Shown here in pieces: positions 1 to 8,500 of a stretch of DNA of 27,383 nt; position 1 is the first letter of the stretch; each line of letters opens with the position of its first letter. The translations under genes and the position numbers were made by a program. The stretch is from JAUVUV01 sp964548275 (GTDB lineage: Bacteria > Gemmatimonadota > Glassbacteria > GWA2-58-10). The notes under the pieces are model-generated. The model was not told the origin of the DNA. It saw nothing but the letters and a program-made list of their open reading frames with translations, and made no database searches. The stretch covers positions 1-27,383 of the forward strand of contig CAZJQI010000058.1 in NCBI GenBank assembly GCA_964548275.1, read 5' to 3'.

Positions 1-150
1 ACACACCCCGCCTGCTTTGCAGGCACGCCTCTCAAGAGGGGAGTTACACACCCCGTCCGCTTCGCGGCCACCCCTCTTTCTAGAGGGGAATTATTTAAGT
101 CTAAGTTATGCATTAAAAGTCCCCTCTATCAAGAGGGGAGACAGGGGTGT
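1..150. repeat. Degenerate hairpin repeat units
   Basis: Two related units of about 45 bp run back to back (1-45 and 46-92). Each starts with acacaccccg, then a small GC hairpin, then a cctct-loop-agagggg stem. A third partial unit at 120-150 (cccctctatcaagagggg followed by agacaggggtgtg) is in the other orientation. The core resembles the ccccctatcaagggggg hairpin at 15862 and 27183, so these belong to the same broad family of intergenic repeats. No gene is visible before the manganese exporter. The array may extend upstream of the window. Confidence 0.8.
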
Positions 151-269
151 GTCAGGCTTCCAATATTGAATTCTCTCAGGAAGATTCACCAAACGTCCCA
201 AAGGAGAACAATCACCACTTTATTAAAATTTTTTCAAAGGTCTCTTATACTGAAAGATCACCTGTCAAG

Positions 270-830
270 ATGCATCCGGTATATATATTTCTGATTGCAG
301 TATGCCTGGCAATGGACGCCATGTCTGTTGCCGTTGCGCTAAGCCTCAAATTCAGATGGGTCTCCTTCCGTCAATTCTTCAGGCTCTCTTTCCATTTCGG
401 CTTCTTCCAGTTTCTCATGCCGATCCTTGGCTGGTCAGCGGGCGCCCGCATAGGCACCTTTATCAGCGACTATGACCACTGGGCGGCTTTTCTTCTGCTC
501 ACTTTTCTCGGAATCAAGTTGATTAAAGAACCAGGCGGAGAAACAGGGTATGTAAAAGCCAAAGACCCCACCAGGGGCAAGTGGCTGATATTGCTTTCGC
601 TTGCAACCAGTATGGACGCCCTGGTGGTTGGGGTCAGCCTTTATTTTATCGGTGTCTCGATCTGGATACCGAGCCTGATTATCGGTGCGGTTGCAGCTCT
701 TTTCACCCTTTTCGGCATGTATTTCGGCAGCAAATTGAGAGGAAAAACTACGGGATATCTCGGAATGGCGGGCGGAGTTATTCTTATCGGGATCGGGATA
801 AAAATTCTGGTGGAAGATTTGTTTTTCTGA
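270..830 (+). CDS. mntP: Putative manganese efflux pump MntP
   Basis: This is a 186-residue integral membrane protein of the MntP family, which exports Mn2+ across the inner membrane and protects against manganese excess. The sequence shows about six hydrophobic segments and the family's two Asp-containing signatures, LAMDAMSVA (D16) and SMDALVVG (D116), in the two internally related halves. I chose the ATG at 270. An open frame runs back to a GTG at 147, but its extra 41 residues are hydrophilic, lie partly in the hairpin repeat and would exceed the usual family length of about 180-190 residues. The ribosome-binding site is weak. I see no yybP-ykoY-type manganese riboswitch upstream. The gene converges on the first subtilase with a gap of only about 20 bp. 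Confidence 0.88.
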   Translation: MHPVYIFLIAVCLAMDAMSVAVALSLKFRWVSFRQFFRLSFHFGFFQFLMPILGWSAGARIGTFISDYDHWAAFLLLTFLGIKLIKEPGGETGYVKAKDPTRGKWLILLSLATSMDALVVGVSLYFIGVSIWIPSLIIGAVAALFTLFGMYFGSKLRGKTTGYLGMAGGVILIGIGIKILVEDLFF

Positions 831-852
831 TCCGGTAAAGCCGATGCCTGTC

Positions 853-3483
853 TTATCTGCCAGCCAGCAAGCGAAGGAGTTCCAGAAGGTCGAAAATATC
901 GGTGTCTCTATTCCGGTCGATGTCGGAACAGACATGTTGGGCCGCCCTGCCGCTGAGGATTCTCAGCATCTGGATCAGGTCGAAAACATTCAGCTCTCCG
1001 CTACGGTCTACATCCCCAGGCACTTCGCAAGCCAGTACCGGTCTCAAAGCCACCCGGCTGGCCTGATTGATTTCAACACTTCCAGACAGCTCGAACGGCT
1101 CCAGATCGCCTTGCAGGCTTTCAAGCCCGAATATTACCGTTACACTATCCAGGAAAGCTGCCGAAAGCGGGGTAAAAGCGAGATCTACCAGGCTGGTTCC
1201 GGCTGGCAGTCCGCTATCAGCAAAACCCGTTATTCCAAGCAGTCCGCTATTAAGTGCTGTGATGTCGAAATCAAGATTTAGAGCACCTTCTGTGCCAGTA
1301 CCAGCCAGGGGGAGCAAGACTCTCAAGCTTTCTGGCGGCCAGTGGATATCCATGCTGAACGAGATCAGCTCCTGCGAGGAGCTGGAAAAATCTATCGAGA
1401 CAGTGTAAGCGAGGCTGTCAGTCCAGAGAGTGTCCGGCGGGTTCAGCGCAGCGGAAATGTAAAGTGTATCGTTTTCTAATCCCAGCGCTTTTCGCGTTGC
1501 GCTAATCGCGTTGGCCCTGCCGTGTCCCCAGTAATTGTCCGGTGTGCTGGCAGTCATACTGTCCGTGGCCGCGGTTGCTGTGAGGATGCTTTTTATCTGA
1601 GAGTTTGTCAGTGAAGGGTCGGCTTCCAGAAGAAGCGCGCAGACACCGGCCACATGTGGCGCAGCAAAGCTCGTGCCCTGGCTCACCCCGTGAATACTGT
1701 CAGTTGCAACAAACATCAGGGGTCTGCTGCCTATATTGAAAATCGAGAGTTTCTCGCCGACAGGCCAGGCCCAGCGGCTCAGCGAGGCCATCACCCAGCG
1801 CCCTGGAGCGGTGATCTCCGGCTTCAGCACCCCCTTGCGGTTTGGCCCCAGGCCGCTGAAATAGGTCAGCGCACCCGGCTCTGAGTGGCCGAAAAAGATC
1901 CCGGAAGAGCCCTTACGCCTACCCAGAGAAAACCAATCCGCCCTGACTGCATATGCCCCCACAGTAATGAGTTCCGGGCTGGTTCCTGGTGTGGTGACAG
2001 TGCCCAGTTCAGTGACATGGGAGCCGAAACGCGCGCCCAGGCCGCTGCTGCTGTAAAGGTAGGCGTCAAAGGAACCGGTACTGGCTTTCATGACCAGGTG
2101 CCAGGTTCCGGTGGTAATCTCGATATTGTTGTCCTTGCGCAGTGTGTCCCAGACAGCCAGATCGTAAAGCTCCACTGCAATCAGCCGGTCCCCGCTGTGC
2201 TGATTCGGCCCCCCGAAAGCATTATCCACAAACAGCACACCGTCCTTTGTGATAATTGTATCCGGGCTTGCGAAGCCATCGGGATAGGGCCCGTAAACCT
2301 GGCTGTCCGGAGCCACGAGGGACAGTTCCAGCCCCGGATGACCGCTCGAAAGCCAGATCTCGACACACAACTCGTCCCCGTGCGCTCCCAGTCTGCTTAT
2401 GTTTAGTTTAAGAGCGATACTGTCACCAGGAGCACCTGTGAAATCCCCAATGGCGTGCTTACCACTGCCACGTGAGTTGCCGGACGCCACCACCAGTGCT
2501 CGTCCCGGCAAGTTCGGTTCGGCGAAGGAGGCGAGAAATTTTTCGAACGGGTCGCTTCCGTCATGAGCACCGAGCGTGCTGCCGAAACTCATGTTGCATA
2601 CATACGGTTTACCCAGGGCCAGGGCGAGTGAATCTATAAAGGAGAGGCCGTTCATGATGTTTACATCACTGAACACCGAATCTCGCGGAACCGGGCTCAC
2701 CTTGACAGCGACCAGATCCGCTCCATTTGCCACCCCACCGTAAACACCCAGAGTATCAGGCGCCAGGGCGGGTGATGCAGCGGCAGTGCCAGCCACGTGC
2801 GTACCATGGCCCATGAAATCTTTCTGCCGGATATTTCCCTCACCCCTCAAGGCACGTTCAATCTCCTGCCCGGTGACCAGAATCCCGCCGTAAGGGCTTT
2901 GCGTTCCGAGATCGCCGCTTTGAAGAGAGTCGGCAGGTTCGCTCAAGTCGAGCACTGCAACAATCCGCGTGGCGCCGTTCTCACGAACAAAATCCGGGTG
3001 GCTCCAGTCGATTCCGGAATCGAGCACGCCGATTATCACGCCTTTGCCAGTAAGCCCGAGCCTCTGCGAGGTGCGCACAGCGCGAACCGATAAGACTCCC
3101 GGATCATCGTTTGGGAAATAGTACCGCTCCGAGCGGATATACTCCACTGCCCAGTTAGCGGCAACCAGGGGCAAAGCTTCAAGGTCCACAACTCCTGCAG
3201 CAACCCTCCCCCGCCGGGCGGTCAGGTGAAGGCCGGATAAAGAAAAAACGTCCGTGCCTTGCGCCATTGTCACCACTACCTTGCGCCAGAGTTTTTTTCC
3301 TCGCGTTCTCCGGGCGCTCAAGCGCGCACCTTTCTCCCCATATCTGGTAAGCCATTCAGTGCGAAGGCGATTGCCGACTTTACCGAACCATTGCCTGTCT
3401 GGCTCCTGCGCCAAGAGTTGCCCCTGAAAAACGACAGATAAAAGAAAAGCGGCCAGAAAAGCGCTTTTAGGTACCACTATCAT
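853..3483 (-). CDS. Secreted S8 subtilase with cohesin-like region and dockerin
   Basis: This is an 876-residue exported serine protease. A signal peptide covers about residues 1-25. The S8 catalytic domain spans roughly 145-665, with Asp155 in GVLDSGIDW, His226 in GHGTHVAGT, the oxyanion Asn336 in ASGNS and Ser605 in GTSFAAPHVAG. A long insertion of about 200 residues between Asn and Ser contains a region that looks like a pre-peptidase/P-domain beta module. Residues about 672-808 look like a cohesin-type beta sandwich (FSMDIHWPPESLRVL, then SGLLGITGF and LVDLAFTP). Residues about 819-876 form a type I dockerin with two calcium loops (GDVDRSGELNVFD and SDIDRNRDTDIFD), each next to a Cys (C819, C852). 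It probably cleaves extracellular protein and is displayed or assembled through its C-terminus. It is a paralogue of the gene at 5055-7679. The cohesin call rests on pattern only; the protease and dockerin calls are secure. Confidence 0.92.
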   Translation of the reverse strand: MIVVPKSAFLAAFLLSVVFQGQLLAQEPDRQWFGKVGNRLRTEWLTRYGEKGARLSARRTRGKKLWRKVVVTMAQGTDVFSLSGLHLTARRGRVAAGVVDLEALPLVAANWAVEYIRSERYYFPNDDPGVLSVRAVRTSQRLGLTGKGVIIGVLDSGIDWSHPDFVRENGATRIVAVLDLSEPADSLQSGDLGTQSPYGGILVTGQEIERALRGEGNIRQKDFMGHGTHVAGTAAASPALAPDTLGVYGGVANGADLVAVKVSPVPRDSVFSDVNIMNGLSFIDSLALALGKPYVCNMSFGSTLGAHDGSDPFEKFLASFAEPNLPGRALVVASGNSRGSGKHAIGDFTGAPGDSIALKLNISRLGAHGDELCVEIWLSSGHPGLELSLVAPDSQVYGPYPDGFASPDTIITKDGVLFVDNAFGGPNQHSGDRLIAVELYDLAVWDTLRKDNNIEITTGTWHLVMKASTGSFDAYLYSSSGLGARFGSHVTELGTVTTPGTSPELITVGAYAVRADWFSLGRRKGSSGIFFGHSEPGALTYFSGLGPNRKGVLKPEITAPGRWVMASLSRWAWPVGEKLSIFNIGSRPLMFVATDSIHGVSQGTSFAAPHVAGVCALLLEADPSLTNSQIKSILTATAATDSMTASTPDNYWGHGRANAISATRKALGLENDTLYISAALNPPDTLWTDSLAYTVSIDFSSSSQELISFSMDIHWPPESLRVLLPLAGTGTEGALNLDFDITALNSGLLGITGFADSGLPAGTSLVDLAFTPLSAAFLDSVTVIFGLESLQGDLEPFELSGSVEINQASRVALRPVLACEVPGDVDRSGELNVFDLIQMLRILSGRAAQHVCSDIDRNRDTDIFDLLELLRLLAGR

Positions 3484-3521
3484 GATCTTCCATCCAGTGG
3501 TTCGTTTTAACCAGTCGTGGA

Positions 3522-3659
3522 AATGAACTACCCCGCGGCAAGTCTCGGAGTATTAAAATGATGAATTTGATCGATCTTGTTTCCCCCGAGGGCGGACACA
3601 TCGAGACAACCCCCGGTCTCCCCCCTTGATAGGGGGGAATTGGAATGAACTCCCTTGTT
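3522..3659 (-). repeat. Diverged distal half of the composite repeat
   Basis: Read on the minus strand this stretch begins with the ccccctatcaagggggg hairpin followed by gagac-ggggg-tgt, and ends with a gccgcgg-containing stem and tagttcatt. Those are the same landmarks, in the same order, as 15862-16000; the middle has diverged. It lies upstream of the first subtilase and is cut off from its proximal half (4872-5060) by the IS110 element. One and a half copies of the 29-bp hairpin unit of the 27183 array are visible at 3619-3659. Confidence 0.6.
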
Positions 3660-3725
3660 AGGGGATCAATCTCCCGGCTGCCGTTAATGCTCTTTCTAAC
3701 TACTATAAATTCTATTGCTAATATA
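3660..3725. repeat. 66-bp direct repeat, copy A (IS110 flank)
   Basis: It begins aggggatcaatctcccggct and ends ctattgctaatata. It matches 4806-4871 at 65 of 66 positions and sits 19 bp beyond the transposase stop codon. Near-identity with the other copy implies recent duplication or gene conversion. Confidence 0.95.
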
Positions 3726-3744
3726 AAAGCGACTGTGATAAGAA

Positions 3745-4692
3745 TCAAGCGAAACTTTGTTTAAATTGTTGTTGGTTTTTCAAAATAGTATTTAAAATAA
3801 TCAGCAGCTTACGCATGCAAGCAGTGAGTGCTACTTTGGCTTTTTTTCCTGAGTTACGCAGCCTGATATAGAAGGCTTTTATTGTGGGGTTGAAGCGAGC
3901 AGCCGCAATAGTGGCCATATACAGGGTATTTCTGACAGCTTTTCTGCCGCCAGCGATCATGCGTCTGCCAGGGAAAGTGCCGCTGTCGCGGTTCATGGGA
4001 GCAACCCCGACCAGGCTTGCTATTTGTCGCCGGTTCAGCTTTCCCAGTTCGGGCAGCAGAGCTAACAGGTTATGGGAGGTCTTAGCGCCAATTCCTGGTA
4101 CAGACTGTAGCAGGTTGTCTTTTTCACGCCAGGCCGGGCTACACTGCACAGCGTTTTTGATCTGGTCATTCAGTTCGTCTACCTGTTGTTTGATGAACTC
4201 AATGGATCGATTCAGACTATCGCGCACTTTAACAGAGGAAACGCGAGAGAGCCTGTTTTTTTCGGCAACCAACATTTCTACCAGTTGCATGCGCCGCTTG
4301 ACAAGAGCTTTTAAGGCCTGTTCCTGTTTGTCAGGCAACGGCCGAGGCTCTGGTCTGACTTCCTGGGCAAAGCGTGCCAGCATACGTGCATCGATGGAGT
4401 CGGTTTTGGCCAGGATACCCAGGGTACGGGCAAAGTTGCGGACCTGGCGGGGGTTGACTACAGCGACATTCAGCTTTGCAGAGACCATTTCAGCGGCGAG
4501 ATTAGTCTCATAACCTCCGGTGGCTTCCATGACGATCAGTGCCGGCTTACGCCTTTTGAGATAAGTGATGAGTTTGCTAATACCCTCAGGGTTTGCCTCA
4601 AAACGGGCAGCCCTGTCCTGGGGGAGTTGGTGCAGATCAAGATGCTCCTTAGAGATATCGATGCCGAAGAAAACTGTTCTGGGCTTAGACAT
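3745..4692 (-). CDS. IS110-family transposase (DEDD recombinase)
   Basis: This is a 315-residue transposase of the IS110 family. It recombines DNA with a RuvC-like DEDD domain plus a C-terminal Tnp20 domain carrying a nucleophilic serine. Visible residues are D12 in FFGIDISKEHLDL, E56 in VMEATGGYE, D98 and D101 in KTDSIDARMLARFA, and the C-terminal block QSVPGIGAKT, then GVAPMNRDSG with the candidate catalytic S237, then AGGRKAVRNTLYMA. A coiled linker of about 60 residues joins the two domains. I start at the ATG at 4692, preceded by an aaaggga ribosome-binding site; the longer frame to 4779 adds 29 unrelated residues. All catalytic residues are present and the frame is intact, so the element may be active. 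Length is normal for the family. Confidence 0.94.
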   Translation of the reverse strand: MSKPRTVFFGIDISKEHLDLHQLPQDRAARFEANPEGISKLITYLKRRKPALIVMEATGGYETNLAAEMVSAKLNVAVVNPRQVRNFARTLGILAKTDSIDARMLARFAQEVRPEPRPLPDKQEQALKALVKRRMQLVEMLVAEKNRLSRVSSVKVRDSLNRSIEFIKQQVDELNDQIKNAVQCSPAWREKDNLLQSVPGIGAKTSHNLLALLPELGKLNRRQIASLVGVAPMNRDSGTFPGRRMIAGGRKAVRNTLYMATIAAARFNPTIKAFYIRLRNSGKKAKVALTACMRKLLIILNTILKNQQQFKQSFA

Positions 4693-4871
4693 TGATTTTC
4701 CCTTTCTTGCAGATGCGAACTCGCCTCCGGGCGGCTCCAGTGACTGTTCGGGAAAAAACCAGGGGCAGCCGGGGATCAAGCTAACAAACGGTTTTTAAAA
4801 CCCAGAGGGGATCGATCTCCCGGCTGCCGTTAATGCTCTTTCTAACTACTATAAATTCTATTGCTAATATA
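4693..4871 (-). ncRNA. Candidate IS110 bridge RNA / left-end region
   Basis: The non-coding segment upstream of the transposase is about 180 nt, similar to the region that encodes the guide (bridge) RNA in IS110-group elements such as IS621. A 10-bp inverted repeat is visible: ggcagccggg at 4764-4773 pairs with cccggctgcc at 4819-4828. It encloses a 45-nt loop and could anchor a structured RNA. The outer part is copy B of the 66-bp repeat. I infer the function from position and size. I have not shown a target-guide match, so this is a candidate only. Confidence 0.3.
4806..4871. repeat. 66-bp direct repeat, copy B (IS110 flank)
   Basis: This is the second copy of the repeat at 3660-3725, on the upstream side of the transposase. 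Immediately outside it the sequence passes into aaggggggaatggtgg, the proximal half of the dispersed composite repeat. On the minus strand both copies are preceded by a similar ctt-n-tatattagc junction. Confidence 0.95.
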
Positions 4872-5060
4872 TAAGGGGGGAATGGTGGCTTTCAAGCACG
4901 ATCTGATATAAGATCACCAGGTTTAAATCCCCTTCTTTCCGATTTGTGAAGGATGAGAATAAATATTGATTGTGTCACACGGCAACTAACTGAAAAAAGG
5001 ATAAAACCATCAAACAATTTACTCCGAAGCAAGATTTCGGGGAATTCTTTTCGATTAAAG
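4872..5060 (-). repeat. Composite dispersed repeat, proximal half
   Basis: The reverse complement of this segment matches 15682-15870 nearly base for base: ctttaatcgaaaagaattcc, a ccccgaag hairpin, the aaggataaaaccatc region, the gaaagaaggggatttaaacc block and the gatcgtgcttgaaa block. It stops at the ccccct hairpin where the IS110 insertion begins. Its outer edge overlaps the last six bases of the second subtilase gene, including its stop codon. Confidence 0.93.
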
Positions 5061-7679
5061 TAACTTAAGAAGTTCGATCAGGTCGAAAATGTCTGTTGGC
5101 CCATCCCGGTTGACATCAGAACAGGCGTTCTCCTCCACCTTGCCGGCAAGAATATTTAACAGTTCCAGAAGGTCGAAAATATTAACTCGGCCACTGAGGT
5201 CGACATCCCCCTGCAGTCCGCAGAACAGCCATGGTGTTAGCTCCAGCGGAGATGCCTGAAATACTGCCACGGTTTCTGCCAGTTCTACAGGTTCGAGATC
5301 ACCCCGCACACTTTTCACCTCAAAACTCACTGCCACACTATCGACTTCAGCATTCGTACGCGGATTGAAAATCAGCCCGACTATCTCCTCACGGGCAGGC
5401 ACTCCCTGGGGTGAAAAACCCGCTACTCCGAGAACGCCCGAACCGATCCGGGTAGTGTCAAAGGCAAGCTGAAGGCGCTCCGGGTCCTTGCCAGCATTCA
5501 GTGGAAAGGCAAGAGTCAAAATCTCGACCGGCCAGCGGACTTCAAGATCGAAAGATTTAAGAGCCTGGGAGGAACTGGTGAAATCTGCGGTAATGCTATA
5601 TTCCAGGCTGTTTGTCCGAAGAGTGTATTTTGGAATGAGCGAGGCTGCCAGGGCGAGAGAGTCTTCACCCAGATCGAGAATAGAGGCTAAAGCGGCAATT
5701 GCATCCCCCCTGCCGTAGCCCCAGTAATTATTCGGAGCTTGGGTAATCATGCTGTCCGTGGAGGCGGTACTGGTGATTATGCTTTTGATCTCTTCGTGCT
5801 TCAGACTCGGGTCAACTTCCAGCAGAAGAGCGCAGATTCCGGCGACGATCGGCGCTGAAAGACTGGTGCCCCGGCTTACCGCATGAACGCTGTCCGTGGC
5901 GAAAAAAAGCTCGTGCAGGCCGCTTCTGGCCCAGTACATTGACACTGAGCCTACATCCACCGGCCAGGCGGAGCTGCTCAAAGTGGACATAACCCACTGC
6001 CCCGGAGCGGTCAGCTCCGGTTTCAGAACACCCTTGCGATTGGGCCCCAGGCTGCTGAAATAGGTGAGTTCCCCGGCCACCAGCGGCTCGACTATCTCGC
6101 TGGCCCATGACAATTCCCGCTCCAGAGGCGACCAGTCCGTGCGGGCCACGTAAGCGCCGACAGTGATCAACTCCGGAGTGGTGCCCGGCACAGCGACAGT
6201 GCCGAGTTCGCTCACGTGGGTGACAAAACGCGCATCAAGCCCATCGGTTGCGTAGAGGTAGGCGTCGAAAGAACCGGTCTGTCCCCTTAAAGCAATCTTC
6301 CAGAGTCCCTTTGCGATCCTGATATCCGCTTCCGGGCCTGTGGCATTGAAATATCCTGCGTCATAAAAGTCGATTATCAGCAGACGGTCTCCGACCTCCG
6401 GGTCCGGTCCTCCGAAAGCGTTGGAAATCCAGAAAATTCCTGCGTCACTAAGTATGTAGGTCGTGTCGGTGGAGTAATCGTCCGGGAAAATGCCCCAGAT
6501 CGAGGTGTCAGGAGTAAAAAGGCCCAGGTCCACTCCCGGGTGTCCCTCGGAAAGCCAGATTTCAACGAACATATGGTCATTATCCATCCCCTCTGCTTGC
6601 ACAAGGAGTTCTATCATCTCTATGCTGATCAAGGAGGAGTGGAAATTCCCGGCGGCATGCCAATCGTTATCGCGCTCATTGCCTGCGGACACCACCACTG
6701 CGCGGCCTGGCTCGGCGGGATCGGTAAAGCTGGCGATAAACCTCTCGTAAAAACTCCTGCCGTCATGCGAACCAAGAGAACTGCCGAAGCTCAAATTGGT
6801 GACATAAGGGCGCCCCAGAGCCTGTGCCAGAGAATCGATAAAGTGAAGCCCGTTCATAATATTGACCCTGTCGAAAACGGTATCCATAGGTGTCGGGGTC
6901 ACTTTCACCGCAACAATTTCCACGTCCGGGGCGACCCCGCCAAAAACGTTGAGCGTATCACCTTCCCCTGCCGGGCTTGCTGCGACAGCACCCGCCACGT
7001 GGGTTCCGTGACCGACATAATCCTTTTGCCTGATTGTGCCCTGTCCCAGCAGGGCCTTATCGATATCCTCTTTCATCACCAGGATCCCGCCGTAAGGGCT
7101 TTCCACACCCAGATCGCCAGGGGAGAGCGAATCAACGGAATCACTGAGGTCGAGAATCGCGGCGATCCTCGATGAACCGTCCTCGCAGCGGAAATCGCGA
7201 TGCTGCCAGTCGATACCGCTGTCAACAATCCCGATCAGCACACCTTTGCCTGTGATACCAAGCTTGGGAGGCACGCGCGCAGCGCGAACGGAGAGCACCC
7301 CGGGATCATCGTGAGGAAAGTCGTATGAATCTGCAACGATATATTTTATCCACGGGTTTTCGGCAACCAGGGGAAGATCAGCCAAATCGATAGTTGCGGT
7401 TGCGATATCTCCCCTGCGGGCGAGGATTCTCACTTGCGGGAACTCAACCATAGTCTGCTCATCGGCAAAGCGCAGAATCACTTTCCGGGGCTTTTTCTCA
7501 GCTTCCTTTGCACTCAGCACCGGCCCGGCTCTGCCGGTACTCAGCCGCCAGGCCTGGCGCAGCCGCGGACCCACCTTGTACAGCCAGCCATCGCTGCCTC
7601 CATCCCCAGCAATAAGTGCCGAGTTAATTGTCACAACAAGACAAAAGGCCTGAATCGAAACTGTGAGAAATTTATTCAT
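5055..7679 (-). CDS. Secreted S8 subtilase with cohesin-like region and dockerin (paralogue)
   Basis: This 874-residue protein has the same architecture as the product of 853-3483 and aligns along its whole length. It has an N-terminal signal peptide (about residues 1-24) and an S8 domain with Asp153 in GIVDSGIDW, His224 in GHGTHVAGA, Asn334 in SAGN and Ser606 in GTSLSAPIVAG. It also has the same long insertion, a cohesin-like beta region (about 673-808, FDLEVRWPVEILTL) and a two-loop dockerin with a Cys beside each loop (GDVDLSGRVNIFD and SDVNRDGPTDIFD). The pair is a tandem duplication later separated by repeats and an IS110 element. The dockerin ends in ELLKLL, three residues short of its paralogue's LLAGR ending, exactly where a dispersed repeat supplies the stop. 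The ribosome-binding site is weak. Substrate unknown; probably extracellular protein. Confidence 0.92.
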   Translation of the reverse strand: MNKFLTVSIQAFCLVVTINSALIAGDGGSDGWLYKVGPRLRQAWRLSTGRAGPVLSAKEAEKKPRKVILRFADEQTMVEFPQVRILARRGDIATATIDLADLPLVAENPWIKYIVADSYDFPHDDPGVLSVRAARVPPKLGITGKGVLIGIVDSGIDWQHRDFRCEDGSSRIAAILDLSDSVDSLSPGDLGVESPYGGILVMKEDIDKALLGQGTIRQKDYVGHGTHVAGAVAASPAGEGDTLNVFGGVAPDVEIVAVKVTPTPMDTVFDRVNIMNGLHFIDSLAQALGRPYVTNLSFGSSLGSHDGRSFYERFIASFTDPAEPGRAVVVSAGNERDNDWHAAGNFHSSLISIEMIELLVQAEGMDNDHMFVEIWLSEGHPGVDLGLFTPDTSIWGIFPDDYSTDTTYILSDAGIFWISNAFGGPDPEVGDRLLIIDFYDAGYFNATGPEADIRIAKGLWKIALRGQTGSFDAYLYATDGLDARFVTHVSELGTVAVPGTTPELITVGAYVARTDWSPLERELSWASEIVEPLVAGELTYFSSLGPNRKGVLKPELTAPGQWVMSTLSSSAWPVDVGSVSMYWARSGLHELFFATDSVHAVSRGTSLSAPIVAGICALLLEVDPSLKHEEIKSIITSTASTDSMITQAPNNYWGYGRGDAIAALASILDLGEDSLALAASLIPKYTLRTNSLEYSITADFTSSSQALKSFDLEVRWPVEILTLAFPLNAGKDPERLQLAFDTTRIGSGVLGVAGFSPQGVPAREEIVGLIFNPRTNAEVDSVAVSFEVKSVRGDLEPVELAETVAVFQASPLELTPWLFCGLQGDVDLSGRVNIFDLLELLNILAGKVEENACSDVNRDGPTDIFDLIELLKLL

Positions 7680-7877
7680 GGTGAGATTCAGTACTGTCCC
7701 GTTAACTAACCTGAATTATTCATAAATCGCCCGAGGCGACCTCCAAAGGAGCGAAGTAAAAGAGACAGATTCGGAATTAACTTTTGTTTCTTTTAGTTAT
7801 AAAAGAAATGGTTTTTCTTCTTTTGCCACCAAAAGAAGAAAAATAATTTATCTGACTCGATTTATTCTGTTTTTCAT

Positions 7878-8048
7878 TAGAGGCGTGTTTATAAATCGAT
7901 AAGTAGGTCTTTAACCCTGGACGCCGTAGGGACACGGCGCGCCGTGTCCCTACGCAAGTGATCGTTTCTTAAACAGTTTCAATTCAACCCGGACATTGTT
8001 TCGTTTTTCTACAAAAGGAAAGCGATGAAATTTCAACACCCTGCTAGT
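7878..8048 (+). repeat. 170-bp direct repeat, copy 1, with 30-bp perfect palindrome
   Basis: It starts tagaggcgtgtt and runs through ataaatcgataagtaggtc, a perfect 30-bp palindrome at 7925-7954 (cgtagggacacggcg and its complement), then cagtttcaattcaa and ttgtttcgtttttctac. It matches 8501-8672 with scattered differences. The palindrome core recurs alone at 21103-21130, so the hairpin is a separately mobile or conserved module. Confidence 0.92.
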
Positions 8049-8500
8049 AATCAACAATTTAGAAAATCGACCAAAGAATTTATGAATAATCCGGGCTAAT
8101 AGGCAGAAAGAAAAAGAGTATTTTCTAATGTTACTTTTGTAACCAAAAGTAACCAAACAAACGTACCGTTTGATCACAGTGTTTTTCCGCGGGCCAATAT
8201 TGGCTGAGTTTATAAAATGGTTAATCGCGTTAGTGATCAAACCGTAGGTTTGCGGGGTGCAAACTCGACTACCAATACAGCTTTTATATCTTTTGTTGTT
8301 TTCCAGGTAAAAAGGCGCTCCCGCCGAGCTCGCCTGATTCGGCTTGAACCAGGCAAGCCGAATCAATGGCATGCCCACCGGTCTGGCTTCGCTCTGCCTG
8401 GGATGGAAATTACCTGGCCTTTACACGCTCCTTTGGAGTTTCTCGAACATGCGGCCCTGATGAGGCGGCCTGCGGCCGCAACAGAGAAACCGAGCACCTC

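Larger units (their letters stand above)
3660..4871 (-). mobile_element. IS110-family insertion with 66-bp flanking direct repeats
   Basis: A single transposase gene is bracketed by near-identical 66-bp direct repeats at 3660-3725 and 4806-4871, with one mismatch (a at 3668 against g at 4814). Outside them lie the two sides of a hairpin: cttgtta on the left and aaggggggaatgg on the right. In the uninterrupted relatives these are joined as ttgatagggggaa. The element therefore seems to have entered the hairpin of a dispersed repeat. IS110 elements usually lack long terminal repeats, so the 66-bp copies may be element ends from a tandem insertion, a second nested repeat, or a long target duplication. 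The exact ends cannot be fixed from one copy. Confidence 0.75.

Noticed and set aside
147..269. Upstream extension of the manganese exporter to a GTG start
   Set aside because: The extra residues are hydrophilic, partly encoded by the hairpin repeat, and exceed the usual family length.
7950..8378. 142-codon minus-strand frame
   Set aside because: It overlaps the 170-bp repeat and the hairpin repeats, has a repeat-like composition and no recognisable domain or ribosome-binding site.
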